Shown: positions 24,816 to 37,334, numbered from the stretch's first letter. The stretch is DNA of 64,000 nucleotides from Mallotus nudiflorus (GCA_947683625.1 CANTUR010000647.1:310001-374000), one strand, 5' to 3'. Notes: generated by a model from the sequence alone, not told the origin. Made by a program: numbers and translations.

Positions 24816-26878
24816 TGTAAACACCTAATTTCGGGATGCAATTGTGCACAATTACAACATAAGCCCCTATGATGAAATTTATTCAAAAATTGAATTTGGT
24901 TGTCAATTTTCTGGACTTTAGGGACTAAATTGCAATGTTTTTAGGATTTGATTACAAGGAAGTCAATTTTTCAGAGGTCTTTTGGTAATTACAAGTTAAT
25001 TAAAAAGGTCAACATTTAATGCTAATTAGCATTGGTGTAATATCGATCGGCATTCTATAATGTCAACGCGTAAAAGTCCCGTTTTTCAATTTTTCGCTTA
25101 TTTTTTCTTATTTTTAATCAAAATTTTCAGTGTTTTAATTGGTTGAAAATCTAATTTTATCTTTTATTATTATCTGATAAGGTTTTTTTTTACACATTCA
25201 AAACACGTAAGTTTTTGAAATAAAAAACAAATGCTATCTTCAGATGTATTCTGATCCTTCAAAGGAGGAAGTCGACATGCAGGTAGACTTTTCATTTAGA
25301 AGCAGAGTCTACATGCGTGCGAGAGGAGGATTTTTTAGACTCACAGAGAGATAGAGAGAAACTCACATGTAGAGACTGAAAAAAATCCAAAAACCTTGAA
25401 AATTTAGATGTGAAGAATACCTCGCACACACCCTTGTCTTTAAAAAAAACCCTAATTTTGGATACTGTCAGTGTCTTCGAAAGCAATCAAATCCCAGTCC
25501 AGAATCAACAATACTTCAATTTTAATGGTGAAAATCCTAGTCTAAGGGGCTAAAAAGGGCATTTGCACAACATCTATGATCATCACAATGTTTTTTTCTT
25601 TTTCCTTCTTTAATGATTTTTATTTTATTTTTTATTATTGATTTAAGTATTAAATTTCACTAATATAATTTTTTTTTGTTTTTTGGTTTTGATGTTTGAT
25701 TATGGATTGAGGAGGATACTATTTGTGTTCAAATGAACAGAAGATCCATGGAATGCCATGGAATAATCTGTATTGTTTTTCAATAGATATTAGGGTTTTA
25801 ATTTTCATTTTGCCTTTATGTGTTTTGTGTAGTTATTTTAATTCATGGATGTATAATTGTTTAATTTTAATTTTTGTGCATAGCTTGTAATAGCCCCAGT
25901 AGTGGGAATAGTAAAAGATTTAATTTTCCACATTTAAAATCAATTAGTAATTAGGTTCAATTGGGTAAAAATCAATTAAAATTAATGGTGGCAGTAGCTT
26001 AAATTAGGGTTTCTAGAAAATCACTATAATGTTTGTTTGATCCATTTTTTTTTGTTTTGGGTTTTTTTTAATGTTTTTATCCTTTTGGGCCCCAAGCCCA
26101 CGTTTAGGTCTAACCCACTTCATAAATAGGCTTAAAAATGATTTAGGGTTTTAAATAATTAAAATTAATTTAGGCCCATTAGGTTAATTAGATTTTAGGC
26201 CCACTTAGTTAATTAAAACTTGTGTAGACTTAGCTCAGCCCACTTAAATTCATTTCTTTTAAAGTAAATAGACCTAGGCTCACATTTCACTTAAAATAAA
26301 ACCAAATTAGACTTAGCCTATTAATTTAACTTTCCTTTAAAATTGAATAGACTTAAGCTCATTCCTTAGACAAACTAAAATAAGTAGATCTAGGCTCACT
26401 AATTAAAAATGTAGGCCCACTTTTAGTCTCTTCCTCACTTGTAAATAAAATGTAAATCTAACTAACTTTTTAATAAAATTAGCATAGTTTAGACTTAGGG
26501 ACAATGCAATCTTGAGTGCATTTTTTATGTGTAATTTTATTGACTAGATGCCTAGGGTTAGATGGATGTCAAATAGGGTTTAATAAAATTGCATGTAATT
26601 AGAGGATGAAATAATTATTTATAAAATTATTCTAAATGAACATGAGACTAAGAGAAGTTACTATTTCATATCTAGAATCTCCTAATTGTGGTGCTAGCTT
26701 TCTTTTAGGGAATCGAGTACCACCTTTTCGATTTGTCCCAGTTATTACCGTGGGTGGCGACTCCTCATCTTTATGCCATGTCTTTGTGACAGTGGTTAGT
26801 GTGTTCTCTAGGGCCTTAAGCCTAAACAGTGTCGCGGTTGCTAAAATCTTGGACGCACACTAAACCCCACTGTATATA
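24816..26878 (+). mobile_element. Tat 5' LTR
   Basis: Starts TGTAAACACCTAATTTCGGG and ends ...TGTATATA, where the other copies end ...TGTCTACA. Length 2063 bp. It is collinear with 43233-45323 throughout. A 75-codon frame at 26636-26863 (MNMRLREVTISYLESPNCGA...) is open in all three LTR copies. Confidence 0.88.
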
Positions 26879-26879
26879 G

Positions 26880-26897
26880 TGGCAACTCCATGGGGGA
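26880..26897 (+). other. Primer binding site, tRNA-Arg type
   Basis: TGGCAACTCCATGGGGGA right after the LTR, a decayed form of TGGCGACTCCGCTGGGGA, which is complementary to tRNA-Arg and typical of Tat/Ogre elements. Confidence 0.75.
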
Positions 26898-27578
26898 TAA
26901 GAGATACTGATTCTACTTGTGTTCTTTAGAATTATTTTATCAATTATTATTTCATTCTTACGTTCATTCTGTATGTCCCTACTAAATTGATGGCGTTGGT
27001 TTATGATTCCATGATTCCACTAGCTTCATGGAGTTATAGATTGGCTAACCATCACTCTTAGCCTTAACTCGGTTCAAGAGAGATTAACGAGCTCATCTGA
27101 CCAGAGTTTGCAACCCAAGTCCTTAAGGGAGGGTAATCTTCTCTCAAGTTGGTAAAGGATGCTAGGCCCCTCTAACCTTGGCCTATAACTCAAAGTCCGT
27201 AATGGAGAGTATCTTGCTAAGGGAACCTTAACTTTTTACCGGACCCTAACCACATATAATGGCTTAGTTACTTCCCCTAGGATCTTTACCCAAAATGCTT
27301 ATTTGTTTGAATTTCCATGAGGTTTTTCTATTTATAAAAGCCCAGGCCTATACCTTTGAAGCTCATTCAGGGTAATAAGGATTAGGCTAGACCTTTATAT
27401 TTAGAAATGTTATTTCTATGCTTTTGTTTTAAAGAGAAATTTGGCATGCGTGCGGCTCTTAATATCCCTTATTGATATGAAGGACAAGACCAAAAATCCT
27501 ACAAAAAAGAAAATCACTATTGAATACGTGTGTAGGAGAAATAAGGTTAGAAGGTTTACCTGCATGATGGCTTGTTGA
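26898..27578 (+). other. Tat untranslated leader
   Basis: About 680 bp between PBS and the gag frame. No frame of note. Unlike Ogre of legumes, no extra ORF before gag is visible. Confidence 0.55.
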
Positions 27579-29190
27579 TTGCTTCTTGATACTTGCTACT
27601 TGTTGCATAAACACAAGCATCATGCATATATGCATACATACAATCTATGCATCATACTAACACCTTGTTTTGCATCCATCTTAGATTCATCCAGGTCTTC
27701 TTGTGTTTGGGGACGAAGAGGTGGCAGATTGACTAGAGTTGATTTAAGTCCGAAGTCCATAACTGAAGGCGTTGTTCACATACTGGAGAGACTAGAGGGG
27801 AGTCCTATCAACCTGCTCTATTTGGAAGCTGAACCAACTCCAACTGAGCATACATAAATGGAACAACAATAAAGAGGGAATTGGACCATAGAAGACATTA
27901 AGGGGGCTATGATGGATGACATAAGGGCTATGATGTAGGATAAACTAAGACAGGCCTTATTTGGAGTAATGCAACTTGTTGCTGCTGTTATGCTTCCCCC
28001 TGCACTTGAACAAGTGCCCGCTGCTATTATTCCACCTGCTGCTTCAGATGCTCCACCTGCTGCCAATAATATTGAGGAGCAACCTATTGTTAGGAATCCA
28101 CCTGCTGTCGAGGTAAAGGTAGAAGTTGTTAAGAACTACCTAATAGAGAAAGCTAAGAGAGAATCAATTGAATTGGTTCAAGACCTTGAGTCCAAGCAGA
28201 TGCAAGCACTGACCCAAAAAATGTCCAAGATGGAAGAACTGATTAGAGGACAAGGAATGGGATATTCTTTTAACTTTGATGACATGTTGCAAATGGAGGG
28301 AGATAAGCTGCCTGAAAAATTCAAAATGCCTTAACTGTAGAAATTTGATGGGAGAGGAGACCCTAGATTTCATTTGAGCCAATACACAATAACCATGAGC
28401 ACTACTAAAGCACCATTAGCAATAGTTGCTAGGCCGTTTGTACTGTCCCTGGAAGGAATGGCTGTGAACTGGTACCATGGGTTAGAAAAGTCTATTAGAG
28501 TTGACTGGAAAGAACTATGTAATGCTTTTTTGAAATAATATGATTACAATACTAGGTTAGAGGTATCCATCAGGGATCTAGAGTTAACTAAATAGAAATC
28601 AAATGAGTCTTTTTTTTATTTCTTAACTTGTTTCATGAATAAAGCAAGGATGATGAAAAACAAGCTTACTGAGAAGAATCAAGTTAGAATGATAGTTCGT
28701 AATGTGCCACCTAATTTAGTCGAGAGGCTACATATGATGAATCCCAAAACCTTTATGGATTTATATGATAATGGGTTACAAGCTGAGGAAATTAAGAGTG
28801 AGAAAAAGAAAATTGCTAAAGGCACAAGAACCCGAAACTACTCAACTGGGGACATACAACAAAGAAGTACTAGCTGAGCTGTAAAGGTGCATGCAGTTCA
28901 GTAACCTAGGAGATTTTCTAACTTCAATAGCCACTCTCTAAAGTCCTAGAGAGGCTTATCCAAAAAGGCCTGCTAAAACCCCTGACCTTTTCCAAACCCC
29001 CAAATTCAAATGTCCCTAGCTATGATCTAAATAGTTATTATAAGTTTCATCAAGTAGCTGGCCATTCCACAGATACTTGTATTTGCCTAAAACACAAAAT
29101 CCAAAACCTGATAGACTTCGAAAAAATCACTGAACCTGAGAAATCCAATTATAACCTAAACACCAGAAATAGCCCTTTCCCAGACTATCG
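27579..29190 (+). pseudogene. gag: Tat gag pseudogene
   Basis: One frame with stops runs 27579-28877. It includes a Pro/Ala-rich part (27980-28110) and a helical stretch, then GDKLPEKFKMP and KFDGRGDPRFHLSQY, NWYHGLEKSIRVDW, LTCFMNKARMM: the retrotransposon Gag domain of this lineage. Stops at 28332, 28338, 28537 and 28592 break it. After a frame change, AGHSTDTCICLKHKIQNLID (29050-29110) is the zinc-knuckle-like linker. The true start is unclear; 27579 is only the first ATG in frame. Gag would package RNA. Confidence 0.8.
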
Positions 29191-29212
29191 AAATGTTCCA
29201 CCACCAACCACT

Positions 29213-30960
29213 ATGATGATCAACTTAGGAGTTAGCGAAGAAGAAGTGCTAGACTTCTTTAAGAATCTAAACCCTGCAAACATTGAGAAATCTCTTGAGG
29301 CCCTTAGAATAGTGGAGGATTTGTTGGGAGAACCCTCGGGAAAATTTGATTACAAAGTGTTCTATTCCAAGCCACCCTTTTCTGACATTCCTATTGAATC
29401 AATCACACCCTCAGGATGGGATGACGAGTTTGAAGATGAGTTGGCAAAAGGAGAGATTGAAACTGAAACTCCTACGTAGTTATGAAGAGGGGTAGAGGAT
29501 TTGTTAGGGCAGCCTTCAAGCAAGTTTAATTATAGATTTTTTTACTTTAAGCCCACCTCTGCTGATAGACCCATGGAGGAGATCATGCCGACAGGATGGG
29601 CTGATGAGTTTGAAGAAGATGAATCCTTAACCCCATAATTATCCCAAGAAGGGGTTGAAGAGCTCCTAAGCCAACATATGGACAAGCTGAGGGAGTTAAA
29701 AGGAAAAGAAACATGCACAGTGGAAGTTTGGAAAAATGGGAAAATGGAATGGATAATTAGGGCCGTGGACATCTATTATTATTCTGATGAAGAAAAACCC
29801 ACTAGAGTTGATGTATGGAGTGATAATCCAAATGTGAATCATGTTACTATAAGTGGGAAGAATTACTGGACAACAGAAAAGCAAAATGAAAGGGTTGTAG
29901 AAAGGGAAGAAACAGAAGATGCAGAAGTAAAGGAAGGACAGAAAGAAGAGCTGATCCTAGAACAACTTAAGAAGGCTAAAGCGAATGTGAGCATCTGGGA
30001 ATTATTGATGCATTCAAGTAGTGATAGAAGGGCCCTGGTTAAAGCTTTGTTGAATATGAGCATTAAAACGGTAGCTACACCTGAGGCTATGGTAGCAAAG
30101 GTGTTGATAACATTCTCAGATGATAACTTGCCTTTGGAGGGAAGAAACCATAACAAGACATTATTTATCCTAGCTGACGTAAAAGGGAAGAGAACCAACT
30201 TTGTAATGGTGGATGATGGTTTAACTATAAATGTATACCTGCTAAAGATCCTGCCTAATATGGGTATGACAGTAGATGACTTGATGGTTTCAAACCTCAT
30301 AATCAGAGCTTATGATGGCAGTACCAAGAATGTGGAGGGAACATTTCAGGCTTTAGTCAAAATAGGGCCGTAGAGTCGACTGTTGAATTTACTGTGCTGG
30401 ACATCCCTGTTACCTATGCCCTGCTATTAGAAAGGCCATGGTTTTATGTCCTGGGAGAAGTACCTTCAACTGTGCATTAGAAAATAAAATTCCCATATGA
30501 AGGAGATGTCATTACAATAGAAGCCGGATCTAATGCAGCTGTGGTAGCTATACTTGATAAAGAGAAGCAAGTGTGTGTTCTGCCTAGTTTCCAAGTTATT
30601 GGAATATTTGATGGGATGAATCCCAGGGTTGCAAAAATGATGGAAAGCATGAATTATCGACCTGGATAGGGGCTCAAAAAGAATGAACAAGGAAGTCTTA
30701 GGCCCCCGAGCATTAAGACCCAGGACTATATGAAGGGTTTAGGATATACTAAGGTAGGACCAACTAGTAGAAGAGCAAAGAACAAGGAGAAATCAAAAAG
30801 AAATAAGCCCTTAGGAAGAATTGGACCACTAAGTGAGAACTTCATCAAGCCAGGGGAGGGCAAGTATTATCTGGGCACCAAAGAATCTGTTAACGTGGCT
30901 TGAAAGGATGTCCTTGGGTTTGAGATCTTCAAGGAGTAGATTGTGGAAAACCTAGTAGCC
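29213..30960 (+). pseudogene. Tat Gag-Pol linker and aspartic protease pseudogene
   Basis: Acidic linker repeats come first: a duplicated block ending in GWDDEFEDE at 29410 and GWADEFEEDE at 29600. Then comes the protease: KANVSIWELLMHSSSDRRAL, ITFSDDNLPLEGRNHNKTLF, the catalytic loop VMVDDGLTINVYLLKILP (usual V-D-N-G-S-S-L-N-V), RAYDGSTKNVEGTF, and LLLERPWFYVLGEVPSTVH (usual LGRPW). The catalytic Asp remains and the loop is altered. The 231-codon open stretch 29678-30373 ends at TAG and continues in another frame. A glycine-rich tail (YMKGLGYTKVG) reaches to ~30900. Confidence 0.8.
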
Positions 30961-31122
30961 AGCAACAAAGAGGAAGTTATGAAGCAAGTAATTGAAAGGA
31001 TGGGTGATGATGATGTTGAGGAGCTGCTGTGTCTACCACCTGAGGAGGAACCACCCTAAGACTTAGCTACTATCATTAGTTATAGTTTTATTGATTTTTT
31101 TTATAAAGAAACTGATGTAATA

Positions 31123-31810
31123 ATGTCCGGTCTTTATGCAGACGAGGATGTTGTTTTTCCTATGGTCAATGATATGAATGATGGTTTTGCTTACTTGTGT
31201 GATGTGCATCCTGATAGTTCTATTCATTATAATTTTGATCGGTCATGCATGTTTGACATTAATTCAATTCAATTTGATTCATTTAACATGGGCATAAATG
31301 ATAATCCAAAGAACATTTCTATATCACATAATGTAACTTCTAAAGAGAGGAAAAATTTTGAGAGAATATTAACAAAAAGAAAGGTAGTATGTGTTTGGAC
31401 TTATGAAGACATGCCAAGTTTGGATAGGGAAATAGCAGAGCATCACATTCCAACTCATCTATAAACTAAGTCGGTTAAACAGAAATTGCACAGATTAAGA
31501 CTAGAATGGACAGAAAAGATAAGAGAGGAAATTGCCAAGCAAATATAGGCTAACTTCCTAGAAGTAGTAAACTACCCTTAATGGCTAGCAAATATAGTAC
31601 CTGTTCCTAAGAAAGATGGCAAAGTATGGATGTGTGTAGATTTTAGGGATCTGAACAAAGCCTATCCAAAAGATGACTTCTCGTTACCTCACATTAATGT
31701 AATAGTGGATAGCGCTGCAGCAAGTGCAATGTATTCTTTTATGGATGGATTTTTCAGGTACAACCAGATAATGATGGCAGTCATGGACAAGATTAAGATA
31801 GCTTTCATCA
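31123..31810 (+). pseudogene. Tat reverse transcriptase pseudogene, N-terminal half
   Basis: Reads CVWTYEDMPSLDREIAEHHI, then WLANIVPVPKKDGKVWMCVD, FRDLNKAYPKDDFSLPHINV and FMDGFFRYNQI, up to DKIKIAFIT. These are RT blocks up to the residues just before the MPF motif. Stops lie at ~31462, ~31546 and ~31578. The frame breaks at about 31811, where inverted LTR/Athila sequence begins; the other half resumes at 34591. A handful of bases of RT (the usual W-G-T step) are missing at the junction. Confidence 0.88.
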
Positions 31811-32260
31811 CTAATTCATTGTTAATCTCATATGGTTTTCCAAAGAATGATAAGTTAGCATGGAATTACTTGAGTCTTTGGATTGAAGAGTTGTGAAACA
31901 TTCATGTGCCAATTCTATATATAGGTGTCATACTTCAATGTCAAATTTTCCCCCATCCTAGTTTATGATAGAGACTCTCTAAAGTGTGCCAAAGATCCAA
32001 TTTTTTAAAAAATGATTCATTAAAATACTTACATGCAACTATATTCCAGTGAGCAATAGAAACATACCCTTTTTATGTGGAGAGGAGGATAAAAATGGGG
32101 CATTATACTGATCGGAATAATCTGTGTGGAGAGGAGGATACCATATTAGGGTTGAAGAAGGTGATTCTTATTCATCCATATCTCGTGGATCTTCTTCTCT
32201 CATGAGCTCCTTTCCTTTTCTTGACAGCTGGCAGCGAGTGGCTCTAGCACGAGGTAGCAT
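31811..32260 (-). pseudogene. Athila env-position ORF fragment (inverted copy)
   Basis: From an ATG at 32260 it reads MLPRARATRCQLSRKGKELM on the minus strand, as does the copy at 45567. It then breaks in frame and ends within the FGKPYEI region, at the RT junction. By eye it is about 95% identical to the plus-strand copy. Non-functional. Confidence 0.75.
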
Positions 32261-32505
32261 GGTGTTGAGAGGCGAGGAATGATTTTTAGGGAGATTTCGA
32301 AAGGAGTAAATGGGTTGAGCAACTAGGGTTTGATATAGAAATGGTGGAGTATGGGGAGAAAAAATAAGAGGAATTTAAAAATTAAAAGTGGTGGAGTTAA
32401 TGATGCCTTTTCATATGGGCAAGAGTTATGATTGTGATAGGAGATTTGAAAAGTTTTGGATTAATGATCGTAATATATTCTATAATTACAAATATGAATG
32501 AGCAT

Positions 32506-34590
32506 TGTAGACAGTAGGGTTTAGCGTACGTCCAAGATTTTAGCAACCGCGATACTATTTAGGCTCAAGGCCTTAAAGAACACACTAACCACTATCACAA
32601 AGACATGGCATGGAGATGAGGAGTCACCACCCAAGGTAATAATTGGGACAGATAAAAAAGGTGGTACTCGATTCCCTAAAAGAAAGCTAGCACCACAACA
32701 AGGAGATTCTGGATACGGAATACTAACTTCTCTTAGTCTCGTGTTCATTTAGAATAATTTTATAAATGATTATTTCATCCTCTAATTACATGCAATTTTA
32801 TTGAACCCTATTTGACATCCATCTAACCCTAGGCATCTAGTCAATAAAATTACACATAAAAAATGCACTCAAGATCACGTTGTCCCTAAATCTAAACTAT
32901 GTTAATTTTATTAAAAGGTTAGCTAGATTTACATTTTATTTACAAGTGAGAAATGGACTAAAGGTGGGCCTACATTTTTATTAATTAGTGAGTCTAGATC
33001 TGTTTATTTTAATTTGTCTAAGGAATAGGCTTAAGTCTATTCAATTTTAAAGGAAAATTAAATTAATAAGCCTAAGTCTAACTTGGTTTTATTTTAAGTG
33101 AAATGTGGGCCTAGGTCTATTTATTTTAAAAGAAATGAAATTAAGTGGGTTGAGCTAAGTCTAAACAAGTTTTAATTAACTAAGTGGGCCTAAAATCTAA
33201 TTAACCTAATGGGTTTAAATTGATTTTAATTATTTAAAGTCTTAAACCATTTTTAAGCCTATTTATTTAAATGGGTTAGACCTAAACGTGGGCTTAGGGC
33301 CCAAAAACATAAAAAAGAAACATAAAAAAAATCACAAAATCAAATCAAAATACATTCACATATGATTTCTAAAAAAACCTAATTTAATTACATATAAACC
33401 CTAATTAACTAAAGCCGCCATTAATTTTAATTAATTTTACCCATTGAACCTAGTTTACTAATTAATTTTAAAGTGTAGAAAATTAAATCTTTTACTATTC
33501 CCACTACTGGGGCTATTACAAACTACGTACAAAATTTAAACAATTATACACCATGAATTAAAATAACTACATAGAACACATAAATGCAAAATAAAGATTA
33601 AAATCCTAAGAATTATTAAAAAATAGTACATGTTCATCCATAGCATTCCATGGATCTTCTGTTCAATTAAACACACGCGATATCCTCCTCCTTAATCCAC
33701 ATACGGACATCAAAACAAAAGAAATAAAAATAAACAGATTATTAATGAAATTAAATAATCAAAATAATAACAAAAATAAAAGAAAAATCATAAACAAAAA
33801 ATAATAGAAAGAGTAAAAAATGAAATAGAAAATAACACTGAAGATTTAGATGTTGTGCAAATGCCCTTTTTTTAGCCCCTCAGATTGGATTATCATCGTT
33901 GAAATTGAAGTATTGTTGATTATGGACTAGGATTTGATTGCTTTTAAAAACTTCAGTATCCAAAATTAGGGTTTTTTACGCTTGCAATCTCTCTATTTTT
34001 TTTGTCTTTTCTTCAGTGTGTGTCTCTATGTCTCTCTATGAGTCTCTCACTATGAGTAAAAATCCTCTCCCCCTAGAAAAGTCCTCTAAAAAACAAAATC
34101 CTCCCTCGCAAGCATGCAAACTCTGCTTTCTAAATGCAGAGTCTGCTTGCATACTGACTTCCTCCTTTGGAGGAGGAACAGACTCATCTCATATGATATG
34201 ATGATAGCGTCTATTTTTTATTTAAAAAATTATGCATTTAAAACCTTATCAGATAATAATAAAGATAAAATTGAATTTTCAACCAATCAAAACACTGAAA
34301 AATTTGATAAAAATACGCAAAAAATAAAAAAATAGGACTTTTACACGTCGACTTTACACCAATGCTTATTGACATTTTAAATGCCAATCCTAATTTAATT
34401 TTTTTAAATTTTAATTATCCAAAGACCCTTGAAATTTTGACTTATTTACAATCAAATCCTTTAAAAAATGTTACAATTTAGTCCCTAAAGTCCAAAAAAT
34501 TGACAACCAAGTTCAATATTTGAATAAATTTCATCACAGGGGCTTACATCACAATTGTACACAATTGTATCTCAAAATTGGGTTCTTACA
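32506..34590 (-). mobile_element. Tat LTR, inverted copy
   Basis: 2085 bp. Its first ~900 bp (by its own orientation) differ markedly from both outer LTRs, while its last ~800 bp and its flank are close to the LTR at 43233. It is therefore a mosaic. The 75-codon frame (32521-32748, minus) is open here too. Confidence 0.85.
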
Positions 34591-35055
34591 CTATTGTTAC
34601 AAGGTGATGCCTTTCGAACTGAAGAATGCAGGTGCAACTTATTAAAGAGCCGCTACTACACTTTTCTATGATATGATGCATAAGGAGGTTGAAGTGTATA
34701 TGGATGACATGATGGTCAAATTAGAGACAAGAGGAGGACACTTTGAAGCTTTAGACAAGTTCTTGGCCCGAATTAAGAGGTACAACCTAAGACTCAACCT
34801 GAAGAAGTGCATTTTTGGGGTTACTTCAGGGAAGCTGTTAGGGCATATAGTGAACAACCGAGGAGTTGAAGTGGATCCGGATAAAGTGAAAGCTATCCAG
34901 GAAATGTCAGCACCAAAGATGGAGAAAGAAGTAAGAGGATTCTTTGGCAAGTTGTAGTATATTAGTAGGTTTATTACAAAACTCACTTATATTTATGACC
35001 CTATCTTTAAGCTTTTAAAGAAATATGAGTCGGTTAAGTAGAATGATGATTTTCA
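34591..35055 (+). pseudogene. Tat reverse transcriptase pseudogene, C-terminal half
   Basis: Resumes with YCYKVMPFELKNAGATY, a TAA, RAATTLFYDMM, then the catalytic box VEVYMDDMMVK and LRLNLKKCIFGVTSGKLLGH. Together with 31123-31810 this makes a full palm domain. Residues are as in the family except for the stop at ~34645, a Glu in MPFEL (usually MPFGL), and a further stop at ~34957. The perfect Y-M-D-D box shows the two halves belonged to one gene. Confidence 0.88.
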
Positions 35056-35500
35056 GAAAGCTTTTGATAAGATCAAGGAGTATCTTGTTAATCCACTTGT
35101 TTTGAAACCACCTAGACAAGGTAAGCCATTGGTTTTGTACTTGGCTTTAAAAGAGGATGCAATGGGGGTAATGTTAGCATAAAAAAGGTCAGATGGAATA
35201 AAGCACGTAGTGTACTACCTGAGCAAGAAGTTTCTACCGTACGAGGAAAAATATGATTTAGTAGAAAAGACATGTTTGATTATGATTTGGGCTATAAGGA
35301 AATTAAGGCATTATTTTCAATCTTATAGGGTTCAAGTTGTTTCAAGAATAGACCCTCTAAGGTATCTATTTCAAGCATTGGCTGTAACTGGAAAAATGTC
35401 TCGATGGTTGGTACTCTTAATTGAATTTGATATAGATTACATTACTACAAAGGTAATCAAGGGAAGAGCAATAGCAGAATTCTCAGCTTAGAATGCAATC
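35056..35500 (+). pseudogene. Tat RT-linked RNase H pseudogene
   Basis: Reads KPLVLYLALKEDAMGVMLA, stop, then HVVYYLSKKFLPYEEKYDLV EKTC and LRHYFQSYRVQVVSRIDPLR, GKMSRWLVLLIEFDIDY. The fold is the gypsy RNase H. The first catalytic Asp is not evident (L-Y-L-A where other elements show an Asp), as is common in this lineage, where a second RNase H follows. Confidence 0.75.
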
Positions 35501-35549
35501 GAAGGTGAAGAGTAGTGGAATTTGGAGTTTCCATATGAGAACTTAGCAG

Positions 35550-35970
35550 TTTTAGAACACTAGGAGTGGAAACTTTACTTTGTTGAAGCTATAAACAACA
35601 AAGGAGCTAGATTGGGAGTGATTCTTGTTACACCAGAAGGAGAAACCATACCAATGGCAACGAAACTGGATTTCAAGGTCATAAATAACATGGTCGATTA
35701 TGAAGCATGTATCTATGAAGTTGAGGCAGCTGTGGCAGCTGGAGCAAAAGATTTTTTGGTTTATAGGGATTAAATGTTAGTCGTCAGTTAGGCTAATAAA
35801 GAATAGGAAGTAAAAGAGGAAAACCTGAAACCTTATATCTGCTATTTGAAAGCCTTAATGAAGAATTTCACCAAATGTCTCTTTAACCATCTATCTAGAG
35901 ATAATAATAAGATGGCAGATGCACTAGCAACACTCTCTTCTTCAATGTGGGATAGTGCAACTGGGTTGGC
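35550..35970 (+). pseudogene. Second, archaeal-type RNase H (aRNH) pseudogene
   Basis: Reads WKLYFVEAINNKGARLGVIL VTPEGE, then NNMVDYEACIYEVEAAVAAG and ending LSRDNNKMADALATLSSSMW. This is the extra RNase H typical of Tat/Ogre elements. The usual YFDGA is YFVEA, so the first catalytic Asp is lost; the Glu in YEAC and the final Asp in MADALA remain. Stops lie at 35563, ~35773 and ~35790. It would assist primer removal and second-strand synthesis. Confidence 0.78.
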
Positions 35971-36029
35971 CATGAAACCTTTAGTGATCATGAAGTCTAG
36001 AGCACCGTGTTATGGGGGTGAGAAGATTA

Positions 36030-37240
36030 TGAATGTTCAAATAGGGCCTAAAGAAAAGCCTTGGTTTTATAATGTCCAGAGATTCATTGAAGAAGGAATT
36101 TATCTAGATGAAGCAGCCTTAAAGGAAAGATATGCTCTTCATGTTCTTGCACGTAACTATGCAAGTCATGACAAAGTATTATACAAAAGAATGCCAAATG
36201 GGATGCAGCTCAAATGTCTCAATAAAGATGAAGCTGAGGAGGTGGTGAAAGAAATTTATGTAGGAACATGCAGTTCTCATATGAAGAGGATAATACTAGC
36301 CAAGAAAATAATCAGAAAATGGTACTATTAGATGACTATGGAAAAGGATTGTATCAGGATAGTAAGACAATGCCATCAATGTTAGATCCATGGGAATCTT
36401 AGTCACGTGCCTCTAACAGTGTTGAATTTTTTATCATCCCCTTGGCCCTTTATAGGATTAGGAATTGATATCGTAAGAAAAATAAGACTGACAACATCAA
36501 ATGGGCATAAATATATAGTGGTGGCAATCGATTACTTCTTGAGATGGGTAGAGGCATAATCTTTCAACACTTTAAAAGCAAAACAGATGGCACAATTCAT
36601 CGAGAAGAGCCTTATCTATAGATATAGGGTTCCACATCATATTGTGACAGATAATGGGGTTCAATTTCAAGCAAAAATAGCAGAGTTGTTACAAAAGTAT
36701 GCTATTGAGCACCATAAATCTTCACCTTATTTCCCTCAAGCTAATGGAGTAGTGGAAGCAACTAATAAAAATGTCAAGAAAATCTTTTCTAAGATGGTTA
36801 AAACTTACAAGGATTGGTGTAAATATCTTCCTTTTGCCTTATGGGGATATAGGACTACAGCTAGAACCACCACATGCCAAACACCATTCTCATTGGTATA
36901 TGGTTGTGAGGCAGTTTTGCCTATAGAAACCGAGATTAAGTCCTTGAGAGTAGTCATGGAAGCTAAAATAACTGAGAATGAATGGGCGCAGAAGAGATAT
37001 GATCATCTCGTATCTCTAGATGAGAAAAGGATGGATGCTTTATTCTACACTCAGATATATCAGAGAAGGATAGCAAAGGCGTTCAACAAGAAGGTTAAGC
37101 TTGGGAAAATCAAAGCTGGAGATATGGTGCTGAAACAGTCTAGAGTCATGGTGTTCGATCCGAGAGGTAAATTTAGATCGAATTGGGAAGGACCGTACTT
37201 GGTCAAATCGGTCCAACCTAAAGGAGCTGATAAGATATAA
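36030..37240 (+). pseudogene. Tat integrase pseudogene
   Basis: The HHCC region is decayed: GTCSSHMKRIILAKKIIRKW, stop, then CHQC. The core reads GIDIV (first Asp), HHIVTDNGVQFQAKIAELLQ (second Asp) and PQANGVVEATNKNVKKIF (Glu), so the D-D-E triad is intact. The 217-codon open stretch 36587-37240 ends in the C-terminal domain with DMVLKQSRVMVFDPRGKFRS NWEGPYLVKSV. Stops at 36329 and ~36558 break the front. Integrase inserts cDNA; this is the best-preserved part of the pol. Confidence 0.85.
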
Positions 37241-37334
37241 GATCTTGAAGGGAATGAGTTCGTGGAACCTGTTAATTTGGATAGCCTCAAGAAGTACTAC
37301 CTGTACAAAAATATGAATAAAAGTAGAATAAAGA

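Larger units (their letters stand above)
31811..34590 (-). mobile_element. Inverted copy of the Tat 3' LTR plus adjoining Athila sequence, inside RT
   Basis: Reverse complement of 43233-46020. From right to left it holds an LTR (34590-32506, starting TGTAAGAACCC), the flank word ATGCT, about 250 bp of Athila non-coding DNA and the beginning of the Athila env-position ORF (32260-31811). The junction between LTR and Athila is identical to that at 45323/45324, so it derives from the same insertion event. No target duplication brackets it. It cuts the Tat RT in two. Confidence 0.85.

Noticed and set aside
25292..25486. Minus-strand frame in the Tat LTR, also at 43671-43898
   Set aside because: Not kept in the third LTR; composition explains it.
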